A DNA stretch of 64,000 nucleotides from the NCBI RefSeq assembly GCF_005893125.1, contig NZ_VCJS01000051.1:1-64000 (forward strand). The letters run 5' to 3'. Each line of letters starts with the position of its first letter. The first letter of the stretch is position 1. Source of the stretch: Nonomuraea basaltis (GTDB lineage: Bacteria; Actinomycetota; Actinomycetes; Streptosporangiales; Streptosporangiaceae). The notes beneath the pieces are model-generated. The model saw nothing but the letters and a program-made list of their open reading frames with translations. It had not been told where the DNA came from and made no database searches. Positions 33,512 to 42,054 of the stretch are shown in pieces. Position numbers and translations under genes: made by a program.

Positions 33512-36313
33512 ATGGCGGAAATGTCCGAAAAGTCTGATCTTGGGGGAGGGTGGTCCGCGGCCGGGGCGAGCGGAGCCCTGCGGCCCGGGTGGCTGGTGGG
33601 CAGAGAGGCCGAGTGCGAGACGCTCGACCGGCTGCTTGCGGACTTCCGCGGCGGCGAGAGCCGGGTGCTGGTGCTGCGGGGCGAGGCCGGAGTCGGCAAG
33701 TCGGCGCTGCTGGACCACCTTGTCGCGAAGTCCTCTGGGTGCCGGGTCGTAACCGCGACAGGGGTCCAGTCGGAGATGGAACTGCCCTTCGCGGCCGTCC
33801 ATCAGCTCTGCGTGCCGATGCTGGACCTCCTCGATTCCCTGCCCGAACCCCAGCATGACGCGCTCGGGACAGCGTTCGGGATGCGCGCCGGTCCCACTCC
33901 CGACCAGTTCCTCATCAGCCTCGCCGTGCTCAATCTCCTGGCCCAGGCCGCCGACGAGCGTCCGCTCGTGTGCGTGATCGACGACGCCCAGTGGCTCGAC
34001 CGCGCCTCGGCGCAGGTCCTCACCTTCGTGGCCCGCCGCCTCATGGCCGAAAGCGTGGCCTGTGTCTTCGCCGTCCGTGATTCCGGCGAGACCGATGTGT
34101 TGCCGGGCCTGCCCGTGATGGAGCTCGGCGGACTGCGGGACGCCGACGCGCGGACACTCGTCAACCGGGTGGCCCCCGGGCCGCTGGACGAGGAGGTGCG
34201 CGACCGGATCCTGTTCGAGTCGCGCGGGAACCCGCTCGCCCTGCTCGAACTGCCCCGCGCCGCGTCCGCGGGCGGATTCGTGGCGGCGGCGACCGGGCAG
34301 TCGCTGTCGGGCCGCCTCGAGGACGGCTTCCAGCGTCGGTTGAACGGCCTACCGGCCGACAGCCGGATGATGCTGCTGCTGGCCGCCGCCGAACCCCTCG
34401 GCGATCCGGCTCTGCTGTGGCGCGCCGCCGGCGTGCTCGGCGTCGACACCACGGCGGTCGACGAGGCCGACGAACTGATTGACTTCAGCGACCGAGTGCG
34501 TTTCCGGCATCCGCTCGTCCGCTCCGCGGTGTACAACGCGGCCGTTCCGAGGGAGCGCCGACAGGCCCACCGAGCGCTGGCGGAAGCGACCGACGCCGCC
34601 ACCGACCCGGACCGACGGGTCTGGCACCGCGCCCACAGCGCCTCCCACCCCGACGAGGGCATCGCCGCCGAGCTCGAACGCTCGGCCGGGCGCGCCCAGG
34701 CCCGCGGTGGACTGGCCGCCGCCGCGGCCTTCCTGGAGCGGGCGGTCGGGCTCACCCCCGATCCCCGGCGCCGGGCCGAACGCGCGCTCGACGCCGCCCG
34801 GGCCAAGCACCTGGTCGGCGCGCCCGAGTCCGCACTGGCGCTGCTGGCGGCGACCGAAGCCGGGCCGCCGGACCACCTGCGCCGTGCCAAGGCCGAATCT
34901 CTTCGCGCCGAGATCGCCCTGACCTCGAACCGCGGCACATCTGCTCCGGCGATCCTGCTCAAGGCCGCCAAGCAGCTGGAACCACTCGACATCGACCTGT
35001 CCCGCGACACCTATCTGCAGGCGCTGCTCGTGGCGATCGGCGTCCTGCCCGACTGGGACGACATCACCGAGGTCGCGGCGGCCACCCGTGAGGCGCCCCC
35101 CGCGCCCGGCGCGCCCCGCGCCACGGATCTCGTCCTCGAAGCCCTCTCCATGTCCTACACGCGGGACACCCTGACGGCCGAACCAGCCCTGCGGCGTGCC
35201 GTGGACGCCATCATGAGTGAGGAGACCGCCCCCGCCGAACAGCTCCGGTGGCTGTGGTTCGTCAACTTCTCCGTCATGAGCCTGTGGGACGACGAGGCCT
35301 GTCGCGAACTGACCCGGCGCTACCTCCGCCTGATCCGCGACTCCGGCGCGCTCGCGCTGCTGCCCCTGGCGCTCAGCATCTCCACGATGATGCACCTTTT
35401 CGAGGGCGACCTGGCGGAAGCCGAGACCCAGAACGAGGAGGCGAAGGCGAACGCGGTCGCCGCCGACGTCTGGACCACCTCCGGAGCGATGGTGCAGACG
35501 GGCGGCGACCTCGGCCTCGCGGCGTGGCAGGGAGATGAGGAGGAGACCGAGCAGCTCGCGGAGCTCATCGCGAAAGAAGGAGCGGTCCGCGGGGAGGGGA
35601 GGACGCTGGAGATCAGCCATTGGGTCCGGTCCGTCCTCTACAACGGGCTCGGCCAGTACGAGAAGGCTCTGGAAGCCGTTCTGCAGGCCAGTGTGGACCA
35701 TCGGGCGCCGGGCGGCTGCGGAGTCCAATGGGCGCCCCTCGAGCTCATCGAGGCCGCCGCGCGTACCGGCCGGCACGAACTGGCCTCCCGCACGCTGGAA
35801 CGGCTCTCCCGGTCCACCCGGGCGGGCGGCGCGGACTGGGGTCTCGGCCTCGAGGCCCGCTGCCGGGCGCTGCTCTGCGAAGGCGAGGAGGCCGACCGCC
35901 TCTACCGCGAGGCGATCGAGCGGCTCGGCCGCACCCGAATGCGCGTCGACCTCGCCCGCGCCCACCTACTCTACGGCGAATGGCTCCGCCGCGAACGCCG
36001 CCGCATCGAGGCCCGCAAGAACCTCCGCACCGCCTTCGACCTGTTCACCGAGATCGGCATGAAGGCCTTCGCCGACCGGGCCGCACGCGAGCTCCAGGCC
36101 ACCGGGGAGACCGCCCGGAAGCGGAACGTCGAGACCACGGAGCAACTCACCCCGCAGGAGGCGCAGATCACCAGGCTGGCCCGCGCCCGCCTGACCAACA
36201 AGGAGATCGCCGCACGCCTGTACGTCAGCCCCCGCACCGTCGAATACCACCTGCGCAAGGTCTTCACGAAACTCGGCGTCACCTCGCGCCACCAGCTCGA
36301 AGACATCCTCTGA
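33512..36313 (+). CDS. Large ATP-binding LuxR-family regulator (LAL type)
   Basis: 933 residues. Order: an AAA/STAND ATPase with Walker A LRGEAGVGKSALLDHL (about 60-75) and Walker B LVCVIDDAQWLDRAS, a long tetratricopeptide-like helical middle, and a C-terminal LuxR HTH (LTPQEAQITRLARARLTNKE, then YVSPRTVEYHLRKVFTKLGV). The ATG at 33512 follows CGGAAGA. LAL proteins (MalT-like) are ATP-dependent activators, often of secondary-metabolite or catabolic genes. No obvious target lies beside it; the nearest downstream gene is the chimeric sigma factor. Confidence 0.92.
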   Translation: MAEMSEKSDLGGGWSAAGASGALRPGWLVGREAECETLDRLLADFRGGESRVLVLRGEAGVGKSALLDHLVAKSSGCRVVTATGVQSEMELPFAAVHQLCVPMLDLLDSLPEPQHDALGTAFGMRAGPTPDQFLISLAVLNLLAQAADERPLVCVIDDAQWLDRASAQVLTFVARRLMAESVACVFAVRDSGETDVLPGLPVMELGGLRDADARTLVNRVAPGPLDEEVRDRILFESRGNPLALLELPRAASAGGFVAAATGQSLSGRLEDGFQRRLNGLPADSRMMLLLAAAEPLGDPALLWRAAGVLGVDTTAVDEADELIDFSDRVRFRHPLVRSAVYNAAVPRERRQAHRALAEATDAATDPDRRVWHRAHSASHPDEGIAAELERSAGRAQARGGLAAAAAFLERAVGLTPDPRRRAERALDAARAKHLVGAPESALALLAATEAGPPDHLRRAKAESLRAEIALTSNRGTSAPAILLKAAKQLEPLDIDLSRDTYLQALLVAIGVLPDWDDITEVAAATREAPPAPGAPRATDLVLEALSMSYTRDTLTAEPALRRAVDAIMSEETAPAEQLRWLWFVNFSVMSLWDDEACRELTRRYLRLIRDSGALALLPLALSISTMMHLFEGDLAEAETQNEEAKANAVAADVWTTSGAMVQTGGDLGLAAWQGDEEETEQLAELIAKEGAVRGEGRTLEISHWVRSVLYNGLGQYEKALEAVLQASVDHRAPGGCGVQWAPLELIEAAARTGRHELASRTLERLSRSTRAGGADWGLGLEARCRALLCEGEEADRLYREAIERLGRTRMRVDLARAHLLYGEWLRRERRRIEARKNLRTAFDLFTEIGMKAFADRAARELQATGETARKRNVETTEQLTPQEAQITRLARARLTNKEIAARLYVSPRTVEYHLRKVFTKLGVTSRHQLEDIL

Positions 36314-36399
36314 CCCACCCGCCGCGGCGCCGTTGCCCGCGCATGCCCTTCTCCATGCCCCCTCCTTGAGGCCCCCGCCGGTACGGATTCCGGCGACGC

Positions 36400-36640
36400 G
36401 GTACCGGCGGCCCGCTTGGAGCTCCAGGAAGCGGCGCCGCCGCCCGAGCCTCTGCGGGTTGGAGACGGCGGCTGTTCGACGAGCTTGCCCGTCGTGGAGA
36501 CCTCGCGCATGAGGGAGGCGACGTCGGCGGGATCTTCTCGTATTCGATCTTGCCCGGTCCCGACCACACGAGGTTGACCCGCAGGGACTCGCCGAGGTCT
36601 GGGGGGTTCGTCGCTCGACGGTTGCAAGGGGGTTGTCCGC
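36400..36640 (-). other. Decayed minus-strand coding trace
   Basis: One minus frame reads NPPDLGESLRVNLVWSGPG, then KIEYEKIP; one base later another frame continues ADVASLMREVSTTGKLVEQP. Joined, these look like a real but frameshifted protein start; I do not recognise the family. It occupies part of the 528-bp gap between the LuxR-type regulator and the duplicated esterase fragment. The rest of that gap has no supported gene. Confidence 0.35.
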
Positions 36641-36841
36641 GTCCCGAGCGGCCTGCCCGGCCCGTGACCCCCGGGCGGATCGGCTCCTCCCTAGGGACCC
36701 GGGCCAGGCATCTCCCTGATGCGACCGCGGCACCTGCCCGGCCACAGTGTGTGGTGTCGGCGACGGGCGTCCACCTGCGGTCGAGCGGAGAAAGATCGGC
36801 TTCCGCGAGCAGCCGATCCACGAGTCCGGCCGAGCCGAGCC

Positions 36842-37009
36842 TCCTCACCGAGGCATGCGTCCCCACCACCAGCGTCCGCTACGACGGCACGCTCCACGAC
36901 TTCATGATGCTCAACCCCGTCAGCGGCACCCATGTCGTGCGGGCCGCCGTCGCCCAGGCGATCGCCGGCTCTCAAGAACGCCCTGAACCTCGGAAAGGAC
37001 AACGCATGA
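36842..37009 (+). pseudogene. Duplicated 3' end of the HSL-type esterase
   Basis: Reads CVPTTSVRYDGTLHDFMML, then NPVSGTHVVRAAVAQAIAG, nearly the same as the end of the esterase at 31065-32027 (VPTTSVRYNGTLHDFMML, NPVSGTHAARAATAQAIE). After a one-base shift near 36970 it continues LKNALNLGKDNA and stops at 37009 with an ATGA overlap to the next start, exactly as in the intact pair. It is therefore the remains of a second esterase-hydrolase operon, most of which has been lost. Confidence 0.85.
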
Positions 37010-37830
37010 GCACCACCGACCGGCCTGTGGTCGTCCTCGTCCACGGAGGCGCGAGTGAGCATGCATCTGAAGGGCAGGACCAGACGAGTTCCCTCGACCA
37101 GGCCGCCGCGACTTTCGTCGAAGTGCGTCCGCGCCTCTTCGGCATCGCCTACCGGATGCTCGCCAGCTCGACGGAAGCCGAGGACATCGTTCAGGAAACC
37201 TGGCTGCGCTGGCAGAACACCGAACGCTCGGCCATCGCCAACCCGGCGGCGTTCCTGACCCTGATCACGACGCGGCTGTCCATCAACGTCGCGCAGTCCG
37301 CCCGGGCCCGCCGTGAGACCTACATCGGCCCCTGGCTGCCCGAGCCCATCGATACCAGCGCCGACCCCGCCGCCGGAGCCGAGCGGGGCGAGGCGCTCGA
37401 ACTCGCTTTGCTGCTGCTGCTCGAGAAGCTCACCCCGGCCCAGCGGGCCGCCTATATCCTCCGTGAGGCCTTCGTCTATCCCTACGAGCAGATCGCCGAG
37501 ATCATTCAGCTCAGCCCGGCCAACGTCCGCCAGCTCGTGAGCCGGGCCCGCAAGCACCTGAACACCACCCGGCGTGAGTCGATCGACACCGACGAGCACC
37601 GGCGCCTCCTGTCGGCCTTCCTCGACGCCGCCCAGGAGGGGAACGTGACGGCTTTGGAAGACCTCTTCGCCGCGGACGTCGTCAGTCCCTCCGACGGCAA
37701 CGGCAGCAGAGGGGCGCTGCTTCCACTGTCCGGCATTAATTGGACACCGCCAGGCGGGCCGGGTGTCCCATGTCCGGGAGTACCACGCCGTCGCCGATCA
37801 CTTGGCCGTAACCTTCATCGTCCTCGGTGA
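37006..37830 (+). CDS. Chimeric, truncated ECF sigma factor (SigJ type)
   Basis: The first about 14 codons (MSTTDRPVVVLVHGG) and the ribosome site GGAAAGGA belong to a copy of the alpha/beta hydrolase start. The frame then passes into an ECF sigma factor: VRPRLFGIAYRMLASSTEAE and DIVQETWLRWQ (region 2), then LTPAQRAAYILREAFVYPYE and IIQLSPANVRQLVSRARKHL (region 4). The SnoaL-like C-terminal domain typical of this group begins (FLDAAQEGNVTALEDLFAAD) but homology ends near 37731; the rest to 37830 is antisense to a ferredoxin gene. Regions 2 and 4 are whole, so the protein may still bind RNA polymerase. Whether it is used is unknown. Confidence 0.75.
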   Translation: MSTTDRPVVVLVHGGASEHASEGQDQTSSLDQAAATFVEVRPRLFGIAYRMLASSTEAEDIVQETWLRWQNTERSAIANPAAFLTLITTRLSINVAQSARARRETYIGPWLPEPIDTSADPAAGAERGEALELALLLLLEKLTPAQRAAYILREAFVYPYEQIAEIIQLSPANVRQLVSRARKHLNTTRRESIDTDEHRRLLSAFLDAAQEGNVTALEDLFAADVVSPSDGNGSRGALLPLSGINWTPPGGPGVPCPGVPRRRRSLGRNLHRPR

Positions 37831-37888
37831 AGAGGTGGTAGCACCGGCCGTGGCCTTGGCAGCGTTCGGGGTCGATGCGTACTTTCAT
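37736..37888 (-). pseudogene. Truncated P450-type ferredoxin
   Basis: 50 codons starting MKVRIDPERCQGHGRCYHLF, then EGYGQVIGDGVVLPD and ARLAVSN before a TAA. Full [3Fe-4S]/[4Fe-4S] ferredoxins of this type have about 65 residues and the last ligand in an 'N-CP' motif directly after this point. Cys10 and Cys16 remain but the final Cys is lost, so the cluster would be incomplete. It is 27 bp downstream of a P450 gene, its natural partner. The break coincides with the end of the sigma factor homology on the other strand (37730-37740). Confidence 0.78.
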
Positions 37889-37915
37889 GGATGGTCGCTC
37901 CGAGGGCTTCGACTG

Positions 37916-39187
37916 TCAGAGGATGCGGAGGGGGAGGGCGCGGGGGCCGCGTACCTGGCCGGCGGCCCAGGTCACCGCTGCCGGGTCCGCCAGGGCGAAG
38001 GCGGGGATGCGTTCCAGCCAGATCTCCAGGGCGACCCGGAGCTCCATACGGGCCAGGTGGGAGCCCGCGCAGCGGTGGATGCCGAGGCCGAAGGCGGCGT
38101 GGCGGTTCACCTCACGGTCGATGAGCACCTCGTCCGCCCGCTCGAACTGGGCCGGGTCGCGGTTGGCGGCGGGGAAGGACAGCAGGACCCAGTCGTCGGC
38201 CTTCATGTCCACGCCGTTCCAGTGCATGTCCTGCTTGACCAGCCGCGCCATGGTCACCGGGGCGTAGGCGCGCAGGAACTCCTCGACCGCGGTCGGCAGC
38301 AGCCCCGGCTCAGCAACCAGGCGCTCGCGGTCGGCCGGAGTTTTGGCCAGGTGCCACAGCGACGCCCCGATGGCGCTCCATGTCGTGTCGATGCCGGCGA
38401 TGAGGAGCAGCATCATCGTGCCCACCACGTGCATGGGGTCCAGCTTCTGCCCGTGGAGTTCGGCGTTGATGAGGTAAGTCGTCAGGTCGTCGCGCGGCCT
38501 GGCGACGTGCTCGTGGATCTGCGCGACGAGGTAGCCGACCAATTCGTCTTGTCGTCCGAGACGTTCATCGGGCGACTGGTTGATGCTCTCCAGGACGTTC
38601 TCGACGAACTCGCGGAACCGCGGGCCGTCCTCGGGCGGGAAGCCGAGCATGTCGGCGATCACCCGCATCGGGATGTGCTGGGCGTAGTCACGGGCGGCGT
38701 CCACGACCTCCCGCCCCCGCATGACGTCGATCAGTTCGTGGCAGTACGCCCGCGTCGCCTCCTCCTGTTCGGCCACCGCCGACTTGGTGAACATCGGCAG
38801 CAACAGCTGCCGGGCGTCGCGGTGGAACGGCGGGTCGGAGGTGATCGGCGGGGCGTCGCCTACCGGGGCCAGGTCGAGTGGCGGTTTGTTGTTGCTGACG
38901 ATGATCGCCCGGGACGAGAAACGGTCAGTGTCGTATGCGACGGCCGCCACGTCCTCATACCGCGTCGGCAGCCACACGCCGCCGAACCGCTCGGTGTGCG
39001 CGATCGGGCAACGCTGCCGCAGCTCGTCCTGGATCGGATAGGGATCGGCGGCCCAGACGGGATCGACATGGGAGAAGTCGTTCGCCCAGTCCGAAACCGG
39101 ATCGGTCACGACCTCGCTGGCTGTGCCCAGCAACCGGTTCTTGCGTGCCTCTCCAATGCCTTGCCCGAAGCGGTCGTCCACGGTCAT
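37916..39187 (-). CDS. Cytochrome P450
   Basis: 423 residues, complete. LLLIAGIDTTWSAIGAS is the I helix, AVEEFLRAY carries the ExxR, and FGLGIHRCAGSHLARMEL is the heme loop with the Cys ligand. I use the ATG at 39187, which has GGAG seven to eight bases ahead; the frame continues upstream without homology. As a bacterial class I P450 it needs a ferredoxin, and the ferredoxin gene downstream is broken, so it must rely on another one or be on the way to decay. Substrate unknown. WSAIGASLWHL and MHWNGVDMKADDWVLLS recall CYP families acting on terpenoids or sterols, but I would not assign one. Confidence 0.9.
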   Translation of the reverse strand: MTVDDRFGQGIGEARKNRLLGTASEVVTDPVSDWANDFSHVDPVWAADPYPIQDELRQRCPIAHTERFGGVWLPTRYEDVAAVAYDTDRFSSRAIIVSNNKPPLDLAPVGDAPPITSDPPFHRDARQLLLPMFTKSAVAEQEEATRAYCHELIDVMRGREVVDAARDYAQHIPMRVIADMLGFPPEDGPRFREFVENVLESINQSPDERLGRQDELVGYLVAQIHEHVARPRDDLTTYLINAELHGQKLDPMHVVGTMMLLLIAGIDTTWSAIGASLWHLAKTPADRERLVAEPGLLPTAVEEFLRAYAPVTMARLVKQDMHWNGVDMKADDWVLLSFPAANRDPAQFERADEVLIDREVNRHAAFGLGIHRCAGSHLARMELRVALEIWLERIPAFALADPAAVTWAAGQVRGPRALPLRIL

Positions 39188-39358
39188 CACGCAGCTCCAT
39201 CTTTGACGTCGGCCCCCGAGCCCCATGCGTGTGATACGTCCAGAGGTCGCCGCCGGATGTTCGTCCTGCGCCATCCCCAGGGGCAACCGACGGATCACCG
39301 CGGCAGTCCCCGGTTACCGAAGATCGTCAACAGGGCACACACGTGGCCTGACGCGGCA

Positions 39359-40195
39359 CTAGCTCGACGGCTCGATGTCGCAGTGGAGCACCAGCTCGCT
39401 GGGCTGCTCGCGGTTCTGGGCCAGCAGCAGGGGTGTGGGCAGCACGTACGGCTCGACTGCCGCCATGTCAACCTCGTAGCCGAGGTCGGCGAGCGCGGCG
39501 GCGGTGAGCCTGCTCAGCGGGCAGGCCGTCGCGTTGCCGACCCTGCTGGTCATCAGCTCGTCGCCGAAGACCGACTCCCGCCAGTGGCTGCCAACGCTGC
39601 CCTGGCTGCCGACGTTCTCGACCGGGACCGGGTGGGCTTCGAGCGAGCCGAGGAGCGCACCGTACTCCTGGGCGGCCCGCTGTCCGATGAACAGCGGCTC
39701 GTCGGTGCCTTCGCCGCTGAGCAGCCCGAGCCTGCGCCAGACCGTCTTGCCGATGCCGAGGACGTGGCCCATCTCGTGCGCGATGACGTCGTGGAGCCTG
39801 CCGTCGGCCTCCAGCCCGTCGAGGTCCTCGCTGTCGAAACGCATCCAGCCGACGAACGGCAGCCCGTTCGGCCGGAACCGGAGCGGCAGGGCCCCGCCGA
39901 GGATGTGGCCCGGCCCGTCGATCTTGCTGCCCTCCGCGACGATGACGATGTCGTCGATCAGCTCGCCGGGGGTGACGCCTTCCGGGAGCCCGGGGCCCTG
40001 GGTGACCTCCGCCTCAGGCTGGTCGCCGACGATCACTCTGGTCCACCGGCGTGCCGCGGCCTTGAACGCGGCCTGCTGGGTCACGCTCAGCCCATCGAGG
40101 AAGCGCACCTCGATGGTGTACGGGCTCTCGTCCTTGCCCAGCGCCTTGAGCCTGTCAAGGCTTGCGGTCGCACGGAACACCTCGAAATCTGACAT
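39359..40195 (-). CDS. Leishmanolysin-like (M8-type) zinc metalloprotease
   Basis: 278 residues. The metzincin motif HDVIAHEMGHVLGIG gives HExxHxxG; a later SHWRESVFGDELMTS supplies a third His and the Met-turn typical of leishmanolysin (M8). The N-terminal part (YTIEVRFLDGLSVTQQAAFK, AARRWTRVIVGD) is the common leader of bacterial members. There is no signal peptide, so either it is cytoplasmic or leaves by another route. AGGAG precedes the ATG at 40195 at good spacing, and a nested palindrome lies just upstream of that. It is alone in its operon. Confidence 0.85.
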   Translation of the reverse strand: MSDFEVFRATASLDRLKALGKDESPYTIEVRFLDGLSVTQQAAFKAAARRWTRVIVGDQPEAEVTQGPGLPEGVTPGELIDDIVIVAEGSKIDGPGHILGGALPLRFRPNGLPFVGWMRFDSEDLDGLEADGRLHDVIAHEMGHVLGIGKTVWRRLGLLSGEGTDEPLFIGQRAAQEYGALLGSLEAHPVPVENVGSQGSVGSHWRESVFGDELMTSRVGNATACPLSRLTAAALADLGYEVDMAAVEPYVLPTPLLLAQNREQPSELVLHCDIEPSS

Positions 40196-40200
40196 CTCAC

Positions 40201-40234
40201 ACCATCTCCTGAAAGAGGTCTCTTTTGAGATGGT
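40201..40234. promoter_or_regulatory. Nested palindromes before the metalloprotease gene
   Basis: ACCATCTC (40201-40208) and GAGATGGT (40227-40234) form an outer 8-bp inverted repeat. Within it AAAGAG (40212-40217), GT, CTCTTT (40220-40225) is a perfect inner palindrome. The outer left arm overlaps the ribosome site of the protease, so a bound protein or an RNA hairpin could block translation or transcription. The rest of the 237-bp divergent gap shows no gene. Confidence 0.5.
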
Positions 40235-40432
40235 CTGCCGGTTGGCCGGGAAACGCCTGAGTAGCCCCTACCTAGTGCCTCAGCGCATTGATCCTGCGGG
40301 GTCCCGTCGAGTCGATGGTCCGCATATAGCACTCAAAGTTACTCATTCGTCCCCGAAATGGCTCCCACCGCGTTGCCTCCCCGGGCGACCATGATCGCTT
40401 AGGGGCCCGCACCGTCAACGGGGAGAACCACA

Positions 40433-41989
40433 GTGAAACGCGTCCTGGCGCTGTTATGCGCCTTCATCGTCACGCTCGTCATGATGCCGCCGACGCAGGC
40501 ACACGCGTCGGCGTCCACCAGCACCCTCAAGCTCGCCTGGACCTACGTCGCCCTGGCCCACCCGAAGGCCTCCCACTGGAACAGCGCGGACGACGCGCTC
40601 GTGGGGACGGGCATCCGGCCTCCCGGCGTGTTCCGCTCCTTCTTCCGCATGGACATCAGCCAGATGCACGGCAAGAAGCTGCTCGACGCCACCTTCCAGG
40701 GCTATCTCAACAGCGGCGTCTGCGACCCCGGCATCGAGCTCTGGCTGACCGGGGAGATCGGCCCGAAGACCACCTGGCTCAACCAGCCCGCCTGGAAGCG
40801 GAACCTCGGCACCGGGAAGGTCGCCGACGGCTTCGACGCCTGCTTCTTCAACTGGCGGATCAGTGACCTCGTGCGGGAAGCCGTCGCACGCGGCGAGCGG
40901 CACCTGACCTTCGGGCTGCGTGCGGCCAGCGAGCTCGGGCCGCGCAACCTGCGAGTCTTCGAGACCGATCAGGTCAACCACCCGTACTTCGGCCGCTTGA
41001 CCACGCCGGTGCTGCGCTTCTGGTACAACACCGTGCCTGAGGTGCCCACCGATCCGGCCATCAACCTCAACGACTCCTGCTGGCCAGAACCACGCCCGGC
41101 GACGAGGTTCGTCCCCACCACGACGCCCACCCTGGGCGCCGACGTCGTCAACCCCGACCGGCAGCACGGCGACCAAGTGTCGGCGCGCTTCGAGTGGGCT
41201 GACTCCTCCGGCACCGTCCTGGGCTCGGCAACCTCCTATCCCGGCGGGGAGGGCAGGCACTGCACCGAGATCCCCGAAGGGCTGCTCGTCGATGGCCAGA
41301 CCTACCGGTGGCGGGTGCGCGCCGAGGATCACTACCAGGAGCCGGAGACCCTGGAGATGCTCAGCGACGCCAGTGACTGGACGGCCTGGCAGGAGTTCAC
41401 CGTCGACGTCACCCGGCCCACGCTGCCGGTGATCGCCTCCGAGACCTACCCGGAGAACGCGACGGGCGGGCTGGTCGGCACGCCCGGCGTGTTCACCTTC
41501 TCCCCCGGCGAGTCCACCGACGTCGCGTCCTACAGGTACCGGCTCGCACCGGCCGGCCCTCCACCCCAGCAGGTGACAGCTGACGCCGAGGGCAGGGCCA
41601 GCGTGACCCTCACCCCGACGGTCTCCTTCCGCAACACCCTGTATGTCATAGCGGTCGACCGGGCCGGTAACCTCGGGCCGGAGCGTCGCTACCTCTTCAC
41701 CCCGAGCCGGAACCAGGCGCCGTTGGTCACCTCGACCGTCTACCCGGAGAACGCGCCCGGCGGCGGTGCCGGCGTGCCCGGCGCGTTCACCTTCTCGCCC
41801 AACGGCGCGCAGGACGTCGTCGCGTACGACTACCGCCTGGACTCCGGTGAGACGCTCCGGACCCCCACCGACACGCCCGCCGTGACCATCACGCCCGGCA
41901 CTGCCGGTCCTCACACGCTGTCGGTGTGGAGCATCGATGCGCGCGGCTACCTGAGCTGGACACGTACCTACGCCTTCACCGTGAACTAG
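40433..41989 (+). CDS. Secreted DNRLRE/Ig-like repeat protein
   Basis: 518 residues with a signal peptide (VKRVLALLCAFIVTLVMMPP, cleavage after about THAHA-like QAHASA). Residues 30-210 resemble the DNRLRE-type domain of large actinomycete secreted proteins (SFFRMDISQMHGKKLLDATF; VSDLVREAV-like ISDLVREAVARG). Two Ig-like units follow, each opening with 'YPENA.GG..G.PG.FTFSP', at about 340 and 430. RHS/YD repeats that usually come next are absent, so this is either a short stand-alone form or a truncated one. GTG start with GGGGAG. Cell-surface or extracellular role; function unknown. Confidence 0.8.
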   Translation: MKRVLALLCAFIVTLVMMPPTQAHASASTSTLKLAWTYVALAHPKASHWNSADDALVGTGIRPPGVFRSFFRMDISQMHGKKLLDATFQGYLNSGVCDPGIELWLTGEIGPKTTWLNQPAWKRNLGTGKVADGFDACFFNWRISDLVREAVARGERHLTFGLRAASELGPRNLRVFETDQVNHPYFGRLTTPVLRFWYNTVPEVPTDPAINLNDSCWPEPRPATRFVPTTTPTLGADVVNPDRQHGDQVSARFEWADSSGTVLGSATSYPGGEGRHCTEIPEGLLVDGQTYRWRVRAEDHYQEPETLEMLSDASDWTAWQEFTVDVTRPTLPVIASETYPENATGGLVGTPGVFTFSPGESTDVASYRYRLAPAGPPPQQVTADAEGRASVTLTPTVSFRNTLYVIAVDRAGNLGPERRYLFTPSRNQAPLVTSTVYPENAPGGGAGVPGAFTFSPNGAQDVVAYDYRLDSGETLRTPTDTPAVTITPGTAGPHTLSVWSIDARGYLSWTRTYAFTVN

Positions 41990-42054
41990 CGCTCGACCAG
42001 CACGATCGTCCAGACCACGGCGATCTGTCCAAAGCAGAGGATAGGTCGCTACCG

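Noticed and set aside
37763..40192. An 809-codon open frame on the plus strand
   Set aside because: It lies opposite the P450 and the metalloprotease genes and is open only because stop codons are rare in GC-rich antisense frames; its translation is low-complexity and matches nothing.
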